A stretch of DNA of 64,000 nucleotides from Panulirus ornatus (GCF_036320965.1 NC_092265.1:2314501-2378500); one strand, 5' to 3'; counted from the stretch's first letter, positions 1 through 11,960 are shown. Notes: a model not told the origin generated them from the letters alone. Made by a program: numbers and translations.

Positions 1-499
1 AGGACTGGAAATAATCCAAATTTAAGGGCCTATATTCAAGGATAGGGTCATCCTCATCAAGGTGGAATGGGGTTAGTGGACAGGCAGGGGTAGGAGAAAA
101 TACTGCGAGTCACAGAGAGGGCTGAGGTCAACGACCAGGATACTAATTAACAAAATATCAGATTCTGACAAGAAGCAGGTTGGTGTCCATTTATGAGATG
201 AATATGACCACCATTAATTCACACAGAGCTAACAGAACTGGGCGTTGTAAAGTGTCTGGGTCCTTTCCAAGTTGTTCTTTAGTTTTACTCAGTCAACATT
301 CATAACTGAACTCCAATATCAAATCCTACGTTGAACTTCTAGATGCGAGTGCCCGATGAGCCAGAGGGATCAAGTCAGTTATTAAGTATACTGCAGATAA
401 GCATTCGTGAGTAGCAAGATTTTCCCCCTCTTCTCTTCTGATCATTTGCCGGACAAGGCGATTGTCATCATGAGGCAAAGAATAAAGAAACTATTACAT
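1..499. other. No feature seen
   Basis: Mixed-composition sequence without a convincing frame, repeat or RNA gene. Confidence 0.5.
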
Positions 500-745
500 G
501 ACTGAGGGCGAGGGGTGTGAGGGGGATGAGGGCGAGGGAAGGATATGAGGTGGCAGAAGGATGTGAAGTGGCTGAGAGCGAAGGATGTGAGGTGGATTTG
601 AGATGTGAGGTGTCTGAAGGATGTGAGGTGGCTGCAGACGATGGAAGGATGTGCGGCGGCTGAAGGAGTTGAGGCGACCGAAGGATGTGAGGCAGCTGAA
701 GGATGTGGGAAGGGTGAAGGATGTGGGGTTGCTGAAGATCAAAAT
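500..745 (+). repeat. 18-bp G-rich minisatellite
   Basis: Units like GAAGGATGTGAGGTGGCT recur at 18-bp spacing, increasingly exact toward 745. The unit is six codons long, so long frames appear on both strands (SATSHP-like on minus); I do not accept them as genes. Confidence 0.75.
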
Positions 746-1123
746 AAACGTTCCTTAAAGAGCAGGTCAAATACAGTATTACAACTAAACATCATTCTGG
801 ACCTTCATTAAAAACTTGCTGCCCCCGTGGAGTCTTATCACTACAGTTTATACACGTCAACTGACGCAGTGACACACGACACATAGGAGACGCCAGATAC
901 GAACTGAGAATAGCGATCCCTTGAAGTAAACAGGATACATAAACAGAGAAAGTCTACATGAAACCAGTTTGGAAAGATAACCTAAGTTTTGCCTGACGCT
1001 CTCGAAACAAATGGATCCGAGACGGAAAGAATTATAGAGGAAGTGACTCAAGAAAGAATAAGTATAATGGTTTTGTTTTGTTTTTACGTCGACGCCATCC
1101 TTCGAAGTATAAGACAAAAATAC

Positions 1124-1124
<1 letters not shown>

Positions 1125-1179
<55 letters not shown>
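1125..1179. repeat. (TA)n microsatellite
   Basis: About 27 TA units. Overlapping frames on both strands (IYIY) are artefacts. Confidence 0.95.
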
Positions 1180-1182
<3 letters not shown>

Positions 1183-1379
1183 CAAAACAATACGTTCCTC
1201 TGTCCATGGACGAATTAAACACAACAAACGCCTCTGTAACTGTAAACAAAGAGAATCACTGCTATATCAGAAATCTGAATATTGAAGAATGAAATGACTG
1301 CAGAGGATTCTTCCATCCACCTTCCTAGGCGGCTTTTCTCAATCCAGAACCCTAATGACTTTGTGCCAGAGGGCCCTAG

Positions 1380-2340
1380 TTACTGAGGTTCGAGGGGAAG
1401 GTTAAACATGACTTGATGGAAGGCACAGGGGTCTCGTGGACTCAATGAAAGATGGTCATAAGCAAGGAAGACCAAGATGTTCAATAGGTTCAGAACGATA
1501 GAAAGCGGCTCAGCCTGAGACTTGAAACTGAGGTTCAACGCAGTACACATGAAGAATGTTCAACAATTGATTTGAGGGATAGTGTGGCTAGGAGCTCATA
1601 CCAAAGGCTTAGGCTGAATATTAAGAGTAGTTTAGTGAGGGGCCCAGAAAGAAGGCTGAACATGGGCTTAAGATTTTCAGAATTAGGTTCATGAGAAAGA
1701 TTTTAGTACAGAGTTATGAAAGATTTCCATAAATGTTCGGCAAGAAGCTCAAAGGTGAAGTTCACCAAATGGATTAAGACAGAGGTACAAGTGAGGGGGG
1801 TTCTATAGGGTTTTCTAAGACGAGAGTTCATCAAGAAGAGAGATTCATAACCAGTCCACAAGGTACAATCTACACTGACGAGGAAGGGTCGAAGAGAGAT
1901 TCAAGAGAGAAACTCGGCAGAAAGTAAGACCCAAGAAGAGGTTTCTATATCGGAACAAAAAGGATTTCACTCACACGAAGGTATCCAGTACTCAAACGTA
2001 GAATCAACATAACAACAAGAGGAATCAGAAGTACAACAAGGGGGTTCATTCCCGCAACAAGGAGGTGCAACCCTACAACAATTCAGTCACACAACTACGA
2101 GGGCTGAACCCCACAACAAGAGCGTTCAGTCACCATTAAGGGATTCAGACCAAATAAAAGGATACTCATTTACACAAGTGAGAGGTTCAACCCTACAAGT
2201 AAAGGGATTGTCCCTATAACAAGGGAATGCAGTCAAACAACTATGAGGTTCAACACCACACTGTGCATGGGAGTTCAATCTAACAACTAAGGGGGTTCAA
2301 CCCCACAAAAGGGGGTCCAACTCCACATCAAGGGGGATCC
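1380..2340 (+). repeat. Decayed ~21-bp minisatellite, clearest at 2,030-2,340
   Basis: Variants of GGTTCAACCCCACAACAAGG recur about every 21-22 bp from 2,030 to 2,340 and fade upstream into A/G-rich sequence with GTTCA cores. Similarity is low, so the upstream limit is a guess. Confidence 0.5.
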
Positions 2341-2459
2341 GTCGCACGTTGGTCGGGTGGCGTTATCGGGACACACCTGAGATGCGATACCGCTGACGCT
2401 GACGTATGGCGGGGTGGGGTCTTTCCCGGTTTGAGCAGGTACTCTGTTGTTGTTGGTGT

Positions 2460-2636
2460 TTGTTTCTGTCAGGGAGGGCGAGGGGGTTGGGCGGGTTGGG
2501 GGAGCAGCGAGGAGGGAGGCGTGGGGAGACGGGGGAGGGCGAGGGGAGGTGTTAGAGATAGGGTAAGGGGGGAATGTTAGGGCAGGGGAAGGGGGAAGGG
2601 AAAAGGGGAGTTAGGGGAGGAGGGGGGTTGGAAGCT
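2460..2636 (+). other. G-tract-rich segment with G-quadruplex potential
   Basis: Numerous runs of three or more G separated by short loops, for example GGGAGGGCGAGGGGG followed by TTGGGCGGG. It lies downstream of a GC-rich stretch (2,330-2,440) and upstream of T-rich sequence (2,640-3,060). Confidence 0.5.
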
Positions 2637-3279
2637 CTTATTGTGACTGCCTCTTGTTTGTTTACTTGTTCCAAGAAACGCCAAGATAAGTTAATTTTGG
2701 TCAAAGTGCAGTTTCGTTGATGTCTTTGTTCTGCTTTTGTGCAATTCTTCTTCTGTCCTTGTTTGTTGCTTCATTGTAGGGTATTATTTTGCTTGCATGT
2801 TTATCTGCTGTTTACAATCGATAACTATTTCTTATTTCGTGAACTTTGTTCGGTTGCCAAGTTTCATGTTTGTCTCATCTGTCGGTATATCGCCTTTGAT
2901 CTCTGGAGTGTTGTTTGCTTGTTTGTTGTGTTTACCGACTGACTGCCATTGTTCAGGCAATTATTTTGTATTTTTCGATCATGCTTTTCTTTCTGTCTGC
3001 TGACTGATCTTGGACAAGACACAGAGTTCCATTTAGTTTGTTTGTGAGCTGAGGATAACATTTAAAGCTAAACTTAAAGCGAAGGTAATCTTGAAAACAA
3101 CAACACACCTTAGTTTGCTCATCACGACTGGCGGCTTCATGCCTTACGAGCAGCTGGCTTTTATGACCCATTAGTCTGGAAAAAGTCTGGGTTGCAGGCG
3201 AGGGTACTTCTCTAAGACCAGGTCAAGCAGTACTACGTGTGCATCATTTTTTGCCTGGCTTGGAGTGAGGGAAAAAATG

Positions 3280-3282
<3 letters not shown>
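2637..3282. other. T-rich unassigned sequence
   Basis: Repeated TGTTTG/TTGTTT words give short frames on both strands rich in C, F and L. No protein family is recognised. Confidence 0.4.

Positions 3283-3346
<64 letters not shown>
3283..3346. repeat. (CT)n microsatellite
   Basis: Pure CT run, about 32 units. Confidence 0.95.
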
Positions 3347-3348
<2 letters not shown>

Positions 3349-3529
3349 GATCTAGCTGTGATATCAAGCTTGGCATAGCTCGCTTTAGTGACTGACATAA
3401 CCAATCTGCTTTGGTCACACTCTCCTACACCAGTGACAGGAGGTGACTCTCTCATGTGAGGAGGCACTGAATTTTCTGACTCGTGATGAAGGAAACAAAT
3501 CTCTTAAACCACCTTTCTACCTCGGTCTG

Positions 3530-3905
3530 GTACTACACCCGCTAGTGTGTCTTGATACAGGTGCTTGATAAGTTTCTTTTGTTTCCCCTAATTTGACCAA
3601 CCCTTGCTTGTTGTAAAGCAATAGTATTACTTTCATCCACTAGGGGCTGTCTTCCAGCCTCTCTGACCAGTTTACAATCAAGTCTCATTGGTGGAGGTCT
3701 GACTGATCTACCAGGCTGTTTGGTCCGCTGGAGCTCCCCGTATATCATTCAGCTTCTTTTCCTGGCGAACTGCATGGGGCAGGTTGACCTGACGTAAGGT
3801 CATGAGATAGTTGAGGTATTTGGTGACGTTCCCCTCATCATCTCTGGTCTTCAGAGGAGTTAATTTGCACATTCTACCCAGTCTGCCATTCCAGCCAGGA
3901 ATCAT
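3530..3905 (-). other. Two adjacent minus-strand frames; possible LTR-retroelement pol tail
   Basis: The minus strand carries 65- and 68-codon frames that overlap with a shift near 3,710-3,750. The upstream one contains MIPGWNGRLGRM and a run resembling the end of a pol domain; the downstream one contains KQPGRSVRPPPMRLDC. R-S-V-R-P-P and similar basic/proline motifs are common at the C-terminus of Ty3-type pol proteins. No protease, RT or integrase motifs and no LTRs are visible nearby, so this is a weak suggestion. Confidence 0.22.
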
Positions 3906-4291
3906 CTCTTTATAAATGCCAATTAATTTCTCATGGAATGTCCGTTAAGTTCTACGACATTTACATTTTTCTTTGTTATGTTCTCGACTCTAAATGATGC
4001 GTATAACTTGGCGTATCCATCGCATTTTTTTCACGTTTACGCATTTCTTTTTTGTATGTCTGCTGCATTTTGATGGTGCGTCCGCTACACTTTTCACAAT
4101 TCTCTGTCATTCTTCTTATATTCCCTTTCCTGCCCATGATACTCTTTCTTTCTGATGCTCTTTCTTGATATGTTTACAATTTTGTCATGGCATGTGTACT
4201 ACTAAGTATCTATCTATGCATGAATGTGTTCATTTATTCATTGATGTATGTATGTGATCACATGTGATCTCTTTTTGAGTGCGTGCGCGTG

Positions 4292-4293
<2 letters not shown>
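3906..4293. other. Unassigned T-rich sequence
   Basis: Nothing beyond T-rich words and short ATGTATG runs just before the (TA)n array. Confidence 0.4.

Positions 4294-4366
<73 letters not shown>
4294..4366. repeat. (TA)n microsatellite
   Basis: About 36 TA units; flanked at 4,614-4,636 by a short (GT)n and at 4,640-4,712 by CAGC/CCAG tetranucleotide repeats. Confidence 0.95.
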
Positions 4367-4370
<4 letters not shown>

Positions 4371-4639
4371 GGGGAATGGGGAGAAAGAATAAATACTACT
4401 TGCGTATTCCCTGCGTGTCGTAGAAGGCGACTGTGAGAGGTGGGAAAGGTGGCTGGAAATCCTCCCTTCCTGTATTACTTTCCAAAAGAAGAAACAGAGC
4501 AAGGAGCCAAGTGAGAAATTTTCCCTCTAAGGCCACGTCAACTGTTCTTCACGCTACCTCACTCACGCGGGAAATGGCGAGCATGTATAATAAAGATATA
4601 TATATGAGTATGAGTGTGTGTGTGTGTGTGTGTGTGAAC

Positions 4640-4712
4640 CATTTAGACAGTCAACCAGCCAGCCAGCCAACCAGCCGGTCAGCTAGCCAGCCAGTCAGCC
4701 GGCAGCCGCCCA
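4640..4712 (+). repeat. (CCAG)-type degenerate tetranucleotide repeat
   Basis: AACCAGCCAGCCAGCCAACC and similar. The same word family covers 11,140-11,780. Confidence 0.7.
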
Positions 4713-4964
4713 CCGTGTCCTTGCATCAGAGTGGAGACCATTAACATGGATGAGGCCGAGTTCCTAAATGATGCCAGGGAGGAACAGGGATGGATGCGGC
4801 CTAATTAGAACGTTACCTGGACCGCTAATGTTCCCAGATGGAGCAATTTGTAGCGCCTTACACGCCTTTCAAAACATATGTGATTTTCATATTGAAGTAA
4901 AAAGTGGCTGAGGGTTACTTGGATGTGGCCGTGAGGGTGACACTGGAAAGGTAAGAATGTGTGA

Positions 4965-4966
<2 letters not shown>

Positions 4967-5018
<52 letters not shown>
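4967..5018. repeat. (GT)n microsatellite
   Basis: Pure GT run of about 26 units. Confidence 0.95.
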
Positions 5019-5019
<1 letters not shown>

Positions 5020-5449
5020 CAGGGTATAGGTACGCTATGCTTACGTACAGATCCATACATACATACACGTATAACTCATCTATTATCAAAGAACCATCTC
5101 GCTCAATAAAAGATAACCCCTGAGCAACATTCTAACCAAACTTGACAAAGGCTGCATCTATAGGCAATATATAACAGGAGAACATCTCCCCAGCAGATAA
5201 CTAATCTACTGGCCATAAATAGAGGCCCACACGGGCAATAAATAACAGATGCACCAGCCCATTAATAAGGTCCCGCATGCAATAAGTATCCTTGAGTGTG
5301 TTGCCGTAGTTACAAGACTCGTCAGGTCCTAGCCACCCTCCCTACCGTCTCCTACTCCTCCTAGCGAACAGCGGGCCACAAATTTTAGTTCCTCCTCCTG
5401 CAAAACCTCCCATCTACCTACGTACCCACCTGCTGCTATATGACTCTTC

Positions 5450-6060
5450 TCCTGGAACTTCCCTCCATAATCCAGATTTTGTTTCTGCAGTTTCGTCAAA
5501 CCCTACTTCTTCTTTTTTGACTTCTTACACACTCGATACCTTTCATCTCCCGTTTTCTTGTACAAGAAGTATTCCTCTATGGATGAAAACCAAGCAGTTA
5601 TATCTTCCATTATAAACCACAGTGTGACCCTTTCCTGTCCCGTGAAACCCCAAAGCCTCCCCATTATCCTTTTACAGAACCCATACATGGATGCATCTCT
5701 CACCATTTCTTATGCAGGATCCAAACCACTTTCTCTTCCTTCAATACTATGATTCGAATCTTCTTCCCTTTTCTAAACCACACATAACTCAACCCTCATA
5801 TTTCTTCTGCAGGAACAAGGACTCAGCCTTCTTCCTTCTTTTGCAGAACCAGAATCCCTGTCCTCTTCCTTCTTCTACAGGACCAAGCTCCCAGCTCTCT
5901 TCTTTCCTCTTGAACACGACCCATAACTTAGCCCTATTCCTTTTGTAATACCTAAATAGATTTCCTCCTTCGAGACTCACAACCCTTCCTTCTTCGTTCT
6001 CCTGTAAGACCCCAGCCGTTTCTCTCCTGTATGACCCAAAACATTCTTTTTCTCCTCTTT
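5450..6060 (+). repeat. Strongly decayed ~35-40 bp minisatellite (CT-rich)
   Basis: TTCTTC...TGCAGGA.CCAAA or CCATA recurs about every 35-40 bp (for example near 5,715, 5,805, 5,845, 5,880). Alternate frames are open on both strands because stops are rare in the unit. The sequence before it (5,019-5,449) holds nothing I can name. Confidence 0.45.
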
Positions 6061-6214
6061 GACTCATCTATATTTTGTCTGTCGTCAGATGTCCAGCACA
6101 TCCAATACATCCTCCTCGTTTTAGATATTCCTTTCCTTTCTTCTGTTACAGATTGCTAAAACTAAGGTAATCCACCTGTCTCCTGCAATCCCAACGACGC
6201 CCATAGCTCTCCTG

Positions 6215-6425
6215 CAGGAGTGGAGGAAGGAGGCCCGGCCGGTGTTGTTGACCTCGTGCTATCAATTAACAAGGGCCAGGCGAGGGTGGCGACGGACGGG
6301 GCCGAGGGCGCGGAGGATCTGTTCACCATTACTCACTGCCAGGCCGACCCCCAGGCCTCGCCCGCCATAACACTACATTACACGGGCGCCACCTCACCTG
6401 CCTCATCTCCTAATGAACTCGGCTG
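6215..6425 (+). promoter_or_regulatory. GC-rich block, candidate conserved non-coding element
   Basis: An abrupt rise in GC with ATCAATTAACAAG and TAATGAACTC homeodomain-type words and CACCTG. It contrasts with the AT-rich flanks. No frame is convincing. The function is inference. Confidence 0.25.
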
Positions 6426-6429
6426 CAAA

Positions 6430-7230
6430 ACACAGACACCAGGAATATGTTGATATATGGATATATATCATTAGGTCACTGGTGGTATCTGTCACCAAGA
6501 AATCCATATAAACATTCATATAAATCTATACACACAAACAGACACGCATCCATCCACCCACACACCCACACAGGCGCGATAACCCTGGTGAAAAGACATA
6601 ATCCTTCCATCCTATGACCAGTTTTTCCTCGATTTACGATAACCTACGATATGTGACGACCTTTGCTCTCATGATGTCACCAAACTGTCCGGCGTGTGTG
6701 ATGGATCGCGTGTTTATTGTCCTCGTGTTAATGACAAATGGTTCTTCTGTCCTCGTGGTCTCGTATATCATTCCTCGTCTTACGATTGTCCCACTGGACG
6801 AATATTCTGCTATCTATTCCCATCTGCGTTTTCCAGGTGCAGGATTTTGTACGTCAAATCCAGTGCGTCCCAGACCACAGATGTGCACTGGTCCTAATCT
6901 AATCGTAAATTCGTGATGCAATAATGTGCTCTCATCACTGCCGTCTGATCCGATCTTATTTTTTTCCAATCTATATATAAATTTTCTGGAATTATTCGCT
7001 CATTGTTTATTAGCCACAGAATATACACTAGCATTTGACCTGCTTTCAAGGTCTCTTACAAAGAACCCATCCGCCATTCCTTCATTATATTTCATAATTA
7101 CGTCGATGATAATCATCAGACTCAGTTACATTAATCCTAATCTATTTTTCCTGTGGGGGATTTTGTCTTTGCTATTTTTCATGTGAGGTTATGTCTTAAT
7201 TGGCAACTACTAAATTTCAGCATTTCTGTC
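6430..7230. other. Unassigned sequence with a possible ~30-bp decayed repeat
   Basis: At 6,640-6,800 words such as TCCTCGTG and TTACGAT recur (CTCGTGTTAATGACAAATGG, CTCGTGGTCTCGTATATC), suggesting another decayed minisatellite. Nothing coding. Confidence 0.35.
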
Positions 7231-7233
7231 TAT

Positions 7234-7308
<75 letters not shown>
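7231..7308. repeat. (TA)n microsatellite with TACA interruptions at its start
   Basis: About 38 units, nearly pure from 7,245. Confidence 0.95.
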
Positions 7309-7309
<1 letters not shown>

Positions 7310-7484
7310 GTATATGCATCTGCCATCTGCGACCAAGGATCTTTTAAGATCAAACTGATCAAACGTAAAGAACACAATCAACACATCATTAGAAGTCTAT
7401 TCTTTTAGTTTTCTTTTTTTCTATTTCTTTAACGTATCATTTATTTTTCTTGCATATTTGAAGTATAAAGTGTCGGTGATAACA

Positions 7485-7640
7485 GGCTATCTGTCTGGCA
7501 TGGTTATACAGTTGGTACCCAGGTCATATGCTGGGTACCGCTGAGACCCGGGTTCCATGCCCAAGCTGAGCGGCGACCCAGTGGCGTTGATACCCAGTGT
7601 TCAGGTGTCACAGGTCATAAGATTACAGGCTGGACGGTCC
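7485..7640 (+). mobile_element. Possible tRNA-like SINE remnant
   Basis: CTGTCTGGCATGGTTATACA (A-box-like) is followed about 45 bp later by GACCCGGGTTCCATGCCC (B-box-like, GGTTCCATGCC), then a short GC-rich tail. Spacing and order fit a tRNA head, but both boxes deviate from consensus and no second copy is visible in the window. Confidence 0.3.
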
Positions 7641-8908
7641 GGGTGGCACCTTAACTCTCATGTTTTAACGTGAGTTATGTGAGTGACTCCCTCGCTTCTC
7701 ATTCTCCCGCGCGTCGGCTGCGTGTGTGGCACGTCTGCTTTGGCGTTACCCTCAGAGACACTCGAGGTACACCTTTGACTTGCGTGCTTGGGAGACACTC
7801 TCATGATGCACTTTAGGTCACTTTACACTTAAGTTACACCATCGAAATATTCACTTCATCGTAGTTTTATTGGCGACTTGACGCATTTAATGGTGTTTAT
7901 TAACGATCTTGTATTACTCGTATGTCGTACGCCTGTCATCATTCGTGTGTTTCACCTATACTGGTGTTAAGCCACAGCCGTTCTCCAGCCTCCTAATGCG
8001 TTTCAGTACACGTGTGTGTAGAGTCCCTAGTGTTTCAGGCACATACATTTGTGTTGCTGCATCTCTCGTGTTCGTCAGTGGAACCTAGAAATGACCTAGA
8101 GGTTCTAGTTATCGCCATAAGAAAAGGCAAGTAACTAGGAATCAAGAAGAGAAATGTCTGGTTTTAGAGAACACAGACATCACAAGATGCCACCACCACT
8201 GTTATGTGTGTTCAGCAACCATCGTCGTAAATCTACGATGGCATGCAAGTCTGCGACGCTCTGTGGTAGTCAAGATAATCAGGCATCCAACATAAAAAAA
8301 GAGGTTACTATGTTATATCATTACATGTTTTGCCCATAAGACATCGTCTTAGCGTCTCTAGAACATTTTATATGACCCATAAATTCTAAAACCATCACGG
8401 GAATCAGGAAGAGGGTAGAAAGGAGGGGAGAAGGTAGTCTAATCGTGAATATAAACTACCAGGCATTGACGTTTCGCTTTGACTTTATCGGGATAACATT
8501 CTATATTCGTCGCAAAAACAAGTAATCGTCCATAACTTCTTGAGATATTTCTCAGCTAAACAATCCATAAGGAAATATTTGCAGGACGTCAAACTCGTAT
8601 AGCGAGGACAAGATAAGTCTGAGAGGGACATTATCCAGGCGATTCTTTCTACACTGCTCGCCTCGGGTTGTTCTGGTGTACTGACTGGAGCCTTTGTCAC
8701 TGGAGAAAGTGACCCTCAGCTCCCCCTAATGCCCACGGGTCGCTTGTGTGAGGTAACGTGCAGACTAACTGAACTGGTTAGCTTTCGTCAGGAACTCGTG
8801 TCTCGCCTCGAGCCAGTGGGTTACCTTGACCCAAACATAAGTGGTGAGGTCACTTAAATGGACCACAAAACTCAAGCTTTACATTAATCCCTTAAAAGAT
8901 TATAAAAG
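7641..8908. other. Unassigned sequence
   Basis: Mixed composition; short frames only. No splice-bounded open exon or RNA gene recognised. Confidence 0.4.
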
Positions 8909-9042
8909 GTACGACCTTTGAACACGACTTTACGATCCTTGGATAGAATGGTTATACCTATGACCTGACCTGTATTGGTCTGGTCAGGTCAGGTTATATC
9001 AAAGGGTCGTACAGTTGTGCTCAAAGGTTGTACAATCGTCCT
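8909..9042. mobile_element. Foldback-like element, short copy
   Basis: The left arm (8,909-8,943, GTACGACCTTTGAACACGAC) pairs with the reverse complement of the right arm (8,998-9,032) at 29 of 35 positions counted by hand. The centre contains TGACCTGACC and GGTCAGGTCA, itself a palindrome of nuclear-receptor-type half-sites. Each arm holds about one and a half units of the repeat seen at 13.0 and 32.2 kb. Confidence 0.65.
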
Positions 9043-9049
9043 TAGAGTT

Positions 9050-9480
9050 TAAGAGGAATGCAGGTAACAAGCAGTTTCTTTGGCACTAATGAAGGGTACT
9101 GGTTGTTGGAGGCTGTTGTGAAGTGAAGGGATTCTGGGTGTGGTAGGTGTGGTGGAATGAAGGATAGGTTGGTGTGGTGGTTATGGTGAAGTGAACGGGA
9201 GGTAAGTGTGGTAGTTTGGCGGAAGTGAAGGGATTGTGGGTGTAGTAGGTCTTGGGAAAGTAATGGGTGATGAATGAGTTTGTTATACTGAAGTGAAGGG
9301 GTGATGACTGGGGAGGTCATGGCATAAAGTATGATGACGCAGAGTGACTGTCATACCACGAAGCCTTGATGATGAAGATGACCTGTCGTGACAAGTCATA
9401 TAATGAAGCGATGATGGATGGTTGATGACCGCGAGACAGTGAACCGATGACGTCACCAGGATGGATCTGGCGAAGTGAAG
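9050..9480 (+). repeat. Decayed GT/GA-rich minisatellite
   Basis: GAAGTGAAGGGATT.TGGGTGTGGTAGGT-like units occur at 9,116, 9,186 and 9,226 with partial copies between. Minus-strand S/H/P-rich frames are derived from it. A CACCACCCCA run follows at 9,565-9,600. Confidence 0.5.
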
Positions 9481-9877
9481 AGAGGGATGACTGTGGTGGT
9501 GTGTGGTGTACGGACGTAGGAGTAACAAAGGCGAGGGGAGACTAGCGGCGGTGGGGTGCCTCATACCACCACCACCCCACACCACCCCAACCCCACACCA
9601 CATATCTTTTTGTTCACGACCAAGACGAAAACTGTCGGAGCGTGACGAGTATCTGTGTACCTGCGGTCGACGGTACAGCCCTGAGAATATGTACCTGCGG
9701 ATGACGGTACAGCCTTGGTACACTAGTTTATCATTACGTCTATGAATTCGTTTGTGATGAAGTTATCAAGCCACCACCTATGATGATAAGTAACAAGACT
9801 GCAGTAAGCAGCAGGTCTAATGCAACCAGTAATCGCATATGATGACATGGAAAATGAATAAACATTAAGTACAGATA

Positions 9878-9881
<4 letters not shown>

Positions 9882-9960
<79 letters not shown>
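9882..9960. repeat. (TA)n microsatellite
   Basis: About 39 TA units. Confidence 0.95.
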
Positions 9961-9966
<6 letters not shown>

Positions 9967-10481
9967 TAGTCGAAGCGGCTTTATAAACATTACATAAGAT
10001 GGACGAGTTTAGACAGCTGTTTATAAGTAGCTCATATCATGGTCACCACTCACACGACGTGCAACTATGGTCGAGGATGAACACTACTTCCCAAGACGCT
10101 AGGCCGTCGAGGCTGCCTTGATGTGGGGTCGACCAACGCGCCTGATGATGGATGATCATACAGAGCTAAACAACGTCAGTCTTGTCATTCGTGTCTTCAC
10201 GTCAGGCTCTGCAACACTGTGTTCTACCATCTCAATATCGTTTATTTTCGTTGACAATGCATCAGTCATTTAGCAGTGTGAGGGAGGGAACAGTATATTG
10301 TGTCCTATGTATACAGATCATGTTCGTGTGTTCTCTTTTGTTGTTCTTAGGAATGACACTCTAATATAGGTGTTTAGCGTTATCTATTTGCTCATAAGAA
10401 TCTCTTTTTGATAAATGAGATTGAAGTCTACGTATAATCAAGTTGATTGTAATGAAGTACGTGAATATCATAACTTAGAAA
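9961..10481. other. Unassigned sequence
   Basis: No repeat or convincing frame between two (TA)n arrays. Confidence 0.4.
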
Positions 10482-10489
10482 ACATATAT

Positions 10490-10559
<70 letters not shown>
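10482..10559. repeat. (TA)n microsatellite
   Basis: About 36 TA units preceded by TACATACA. Confidence 0.95.
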
Positions 10560-10562
<3 letters not shown>

Positions 10563-10677
10563 GGCTAGTTGTACTTCCCGTCACCCTACAACGTTTAACG
10601 CAGTAGAGTTATGATAAAGCAAGCGAATCGTGAAGAAGAATGCAGGCCAAGCGGTGGGTTTATCCCTAAGTCAGGCT

Positions 10678-10745
10678 GTTATTAAAGCCACGCTAATTAT
10701 AGATCTTTATTGTTTTAATCAGCTTAAATCTCAATTAGCGTCAAG
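10678..10745 (+). promoter_or_regulatory. Homeodomain-motif cluster, candidate enhancer or conserved element
   Basis: Within 70 bp there are GCTAATTATAG, TTTATTG, TTTTAATCAGC and CTCAATTAGCG, four AT-core homeodomain-type words on both strands. This is motif density only. Confidence 0.28.
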
Positions 10746-10991
10746 AGATTTCCTTGTAAGATAGTAAGGTTAAGGTCCGGTGATGGTGAGTGGTAAGGGA
10801 AGGGGAGGGGAGGAGGAGGAGAGGATGGGAGGTAGAAGGAGATGGGCGCCTGTGGTGAGACAGCTAGAGATACTTTGTAGTCGGGGTAATCTAATGTTTA
10901 CTTTGTGTGTGATGTGCCAGACAGATAGGAGGAGAGTGAGTGGTCTGCTGGTTACGACGAAGACGAAGGAAAAGGTTAGGTAACTGAGGAA

Positions 10992-10993
<2 letters not shown>

Positions 10994-11072
<79 letters not shown>
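10994..11072. repeat. (GA)n microsatellite
   Basis: About 39 GA units. Confidence 0.95.
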
Positions 11073-11073
<1 letters not shown>

Positions 11074-11139
11074 GTGATCAGTCAGGAGAGCAGAGTTCTA
11101 ACAATAGGTGACAGTTAAACCAGTCGCGATGATGACTCA

Positions 11140-11780
11140 CAACCAATCCAGACGGTCAACCCAGTAGTCAGACAGTCTTTTGTCAAAGATTCTACCAGTT
11201 CGGTAATCAGCTGGCCAGACAGTCCACAAAATATCAGCTGGATAGCATACCAGTTAGGGGAGACAGTCAACAAGCCAGTTAAAGAGCTGAGAAGACAGCC
11301 AACCTACCAGCCGCGCAACCAAGTAATAACCAGCCAGTCAGTCGATCAGCTAACCACATATTCAGTCCAGCCAACAAGCCAGGAATCAGGTAACCAACCA
11401 ATCAGCCAAGAGCACACATATAGCCCGCGTCCCACAGTCACATACTCACGCATACTGTCACACATACTGCTACAGTGACAACACCAGAGCAAGTCCGCGA
11501 ACCAGACGACGAGGCAGGAAGTTGTGCAGACAAACACTGAGCCAGTCAGTCACCCACACAACCAACCAATCAGTCAGACCAGCCAGCCAGTCACCCACAC
11601 AACCAGCCATACAACCAACCAACCAGTCAGACAACCACATAACCATACAAGCAACCAGCCAGCCAGATAACTAGCCAGTCAGTCAACCAGCTATACACCC
11701 GACCAGCCAGCGAGTCAGTTAGTCGGCCAGCCATAGACCAGATCAGCCAGCCAGTCAAGTCAGCCAGTCAGCGTGTCGGA
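11140..11780 (+). repeat. Degenerate CCAG/CAGT repeat tract
   Basis: Words CAGCCAGTCAG, AACCAGCCAG and AACCAACCA fill about 640 bp. Divergence rises toward the left end. No coding potential. Confidence 0.65.
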
Positions 11781-11784
11781 GGGA

Positions 11785-11960
11785 ACCATGGCCGGGGGCA
11801 GGAAGTCAGCGGGCAGCCCCAGATTCCCCACTGTCTCACGGGCCTTTAATATTCACTCCAGCACCGTAAACAATATGAGCAGGCGGCCAGCCTCGCCAGC
11901 GCCCCAGTTTGATTAATTACTCGCATAAAAGTCAATAACCCGTGCGTGCCGCGTCCCGCT
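11785..11960 (+). promoter_or_regulatory. Candidate conserved non-coding element
   Basis: GCCTTTAATATTCACTC, GTAAACAATATG and TTTGATTAATTACTCGCAT followed by AAAAGTCAATAACC form a dense run of forkhead-, Sox- and Hox-type words in otherwise GC-rich sequence. It contrasts sharply with the repeat tract on its left. Function is inference. Confidence 0.3.

Noticed and set aside
9503..9745. 80-codon plus frame and 146-codon minus frame
   Set aside because: Low-complexity CACC/GGTG repeats and overlapping frames with no motif.
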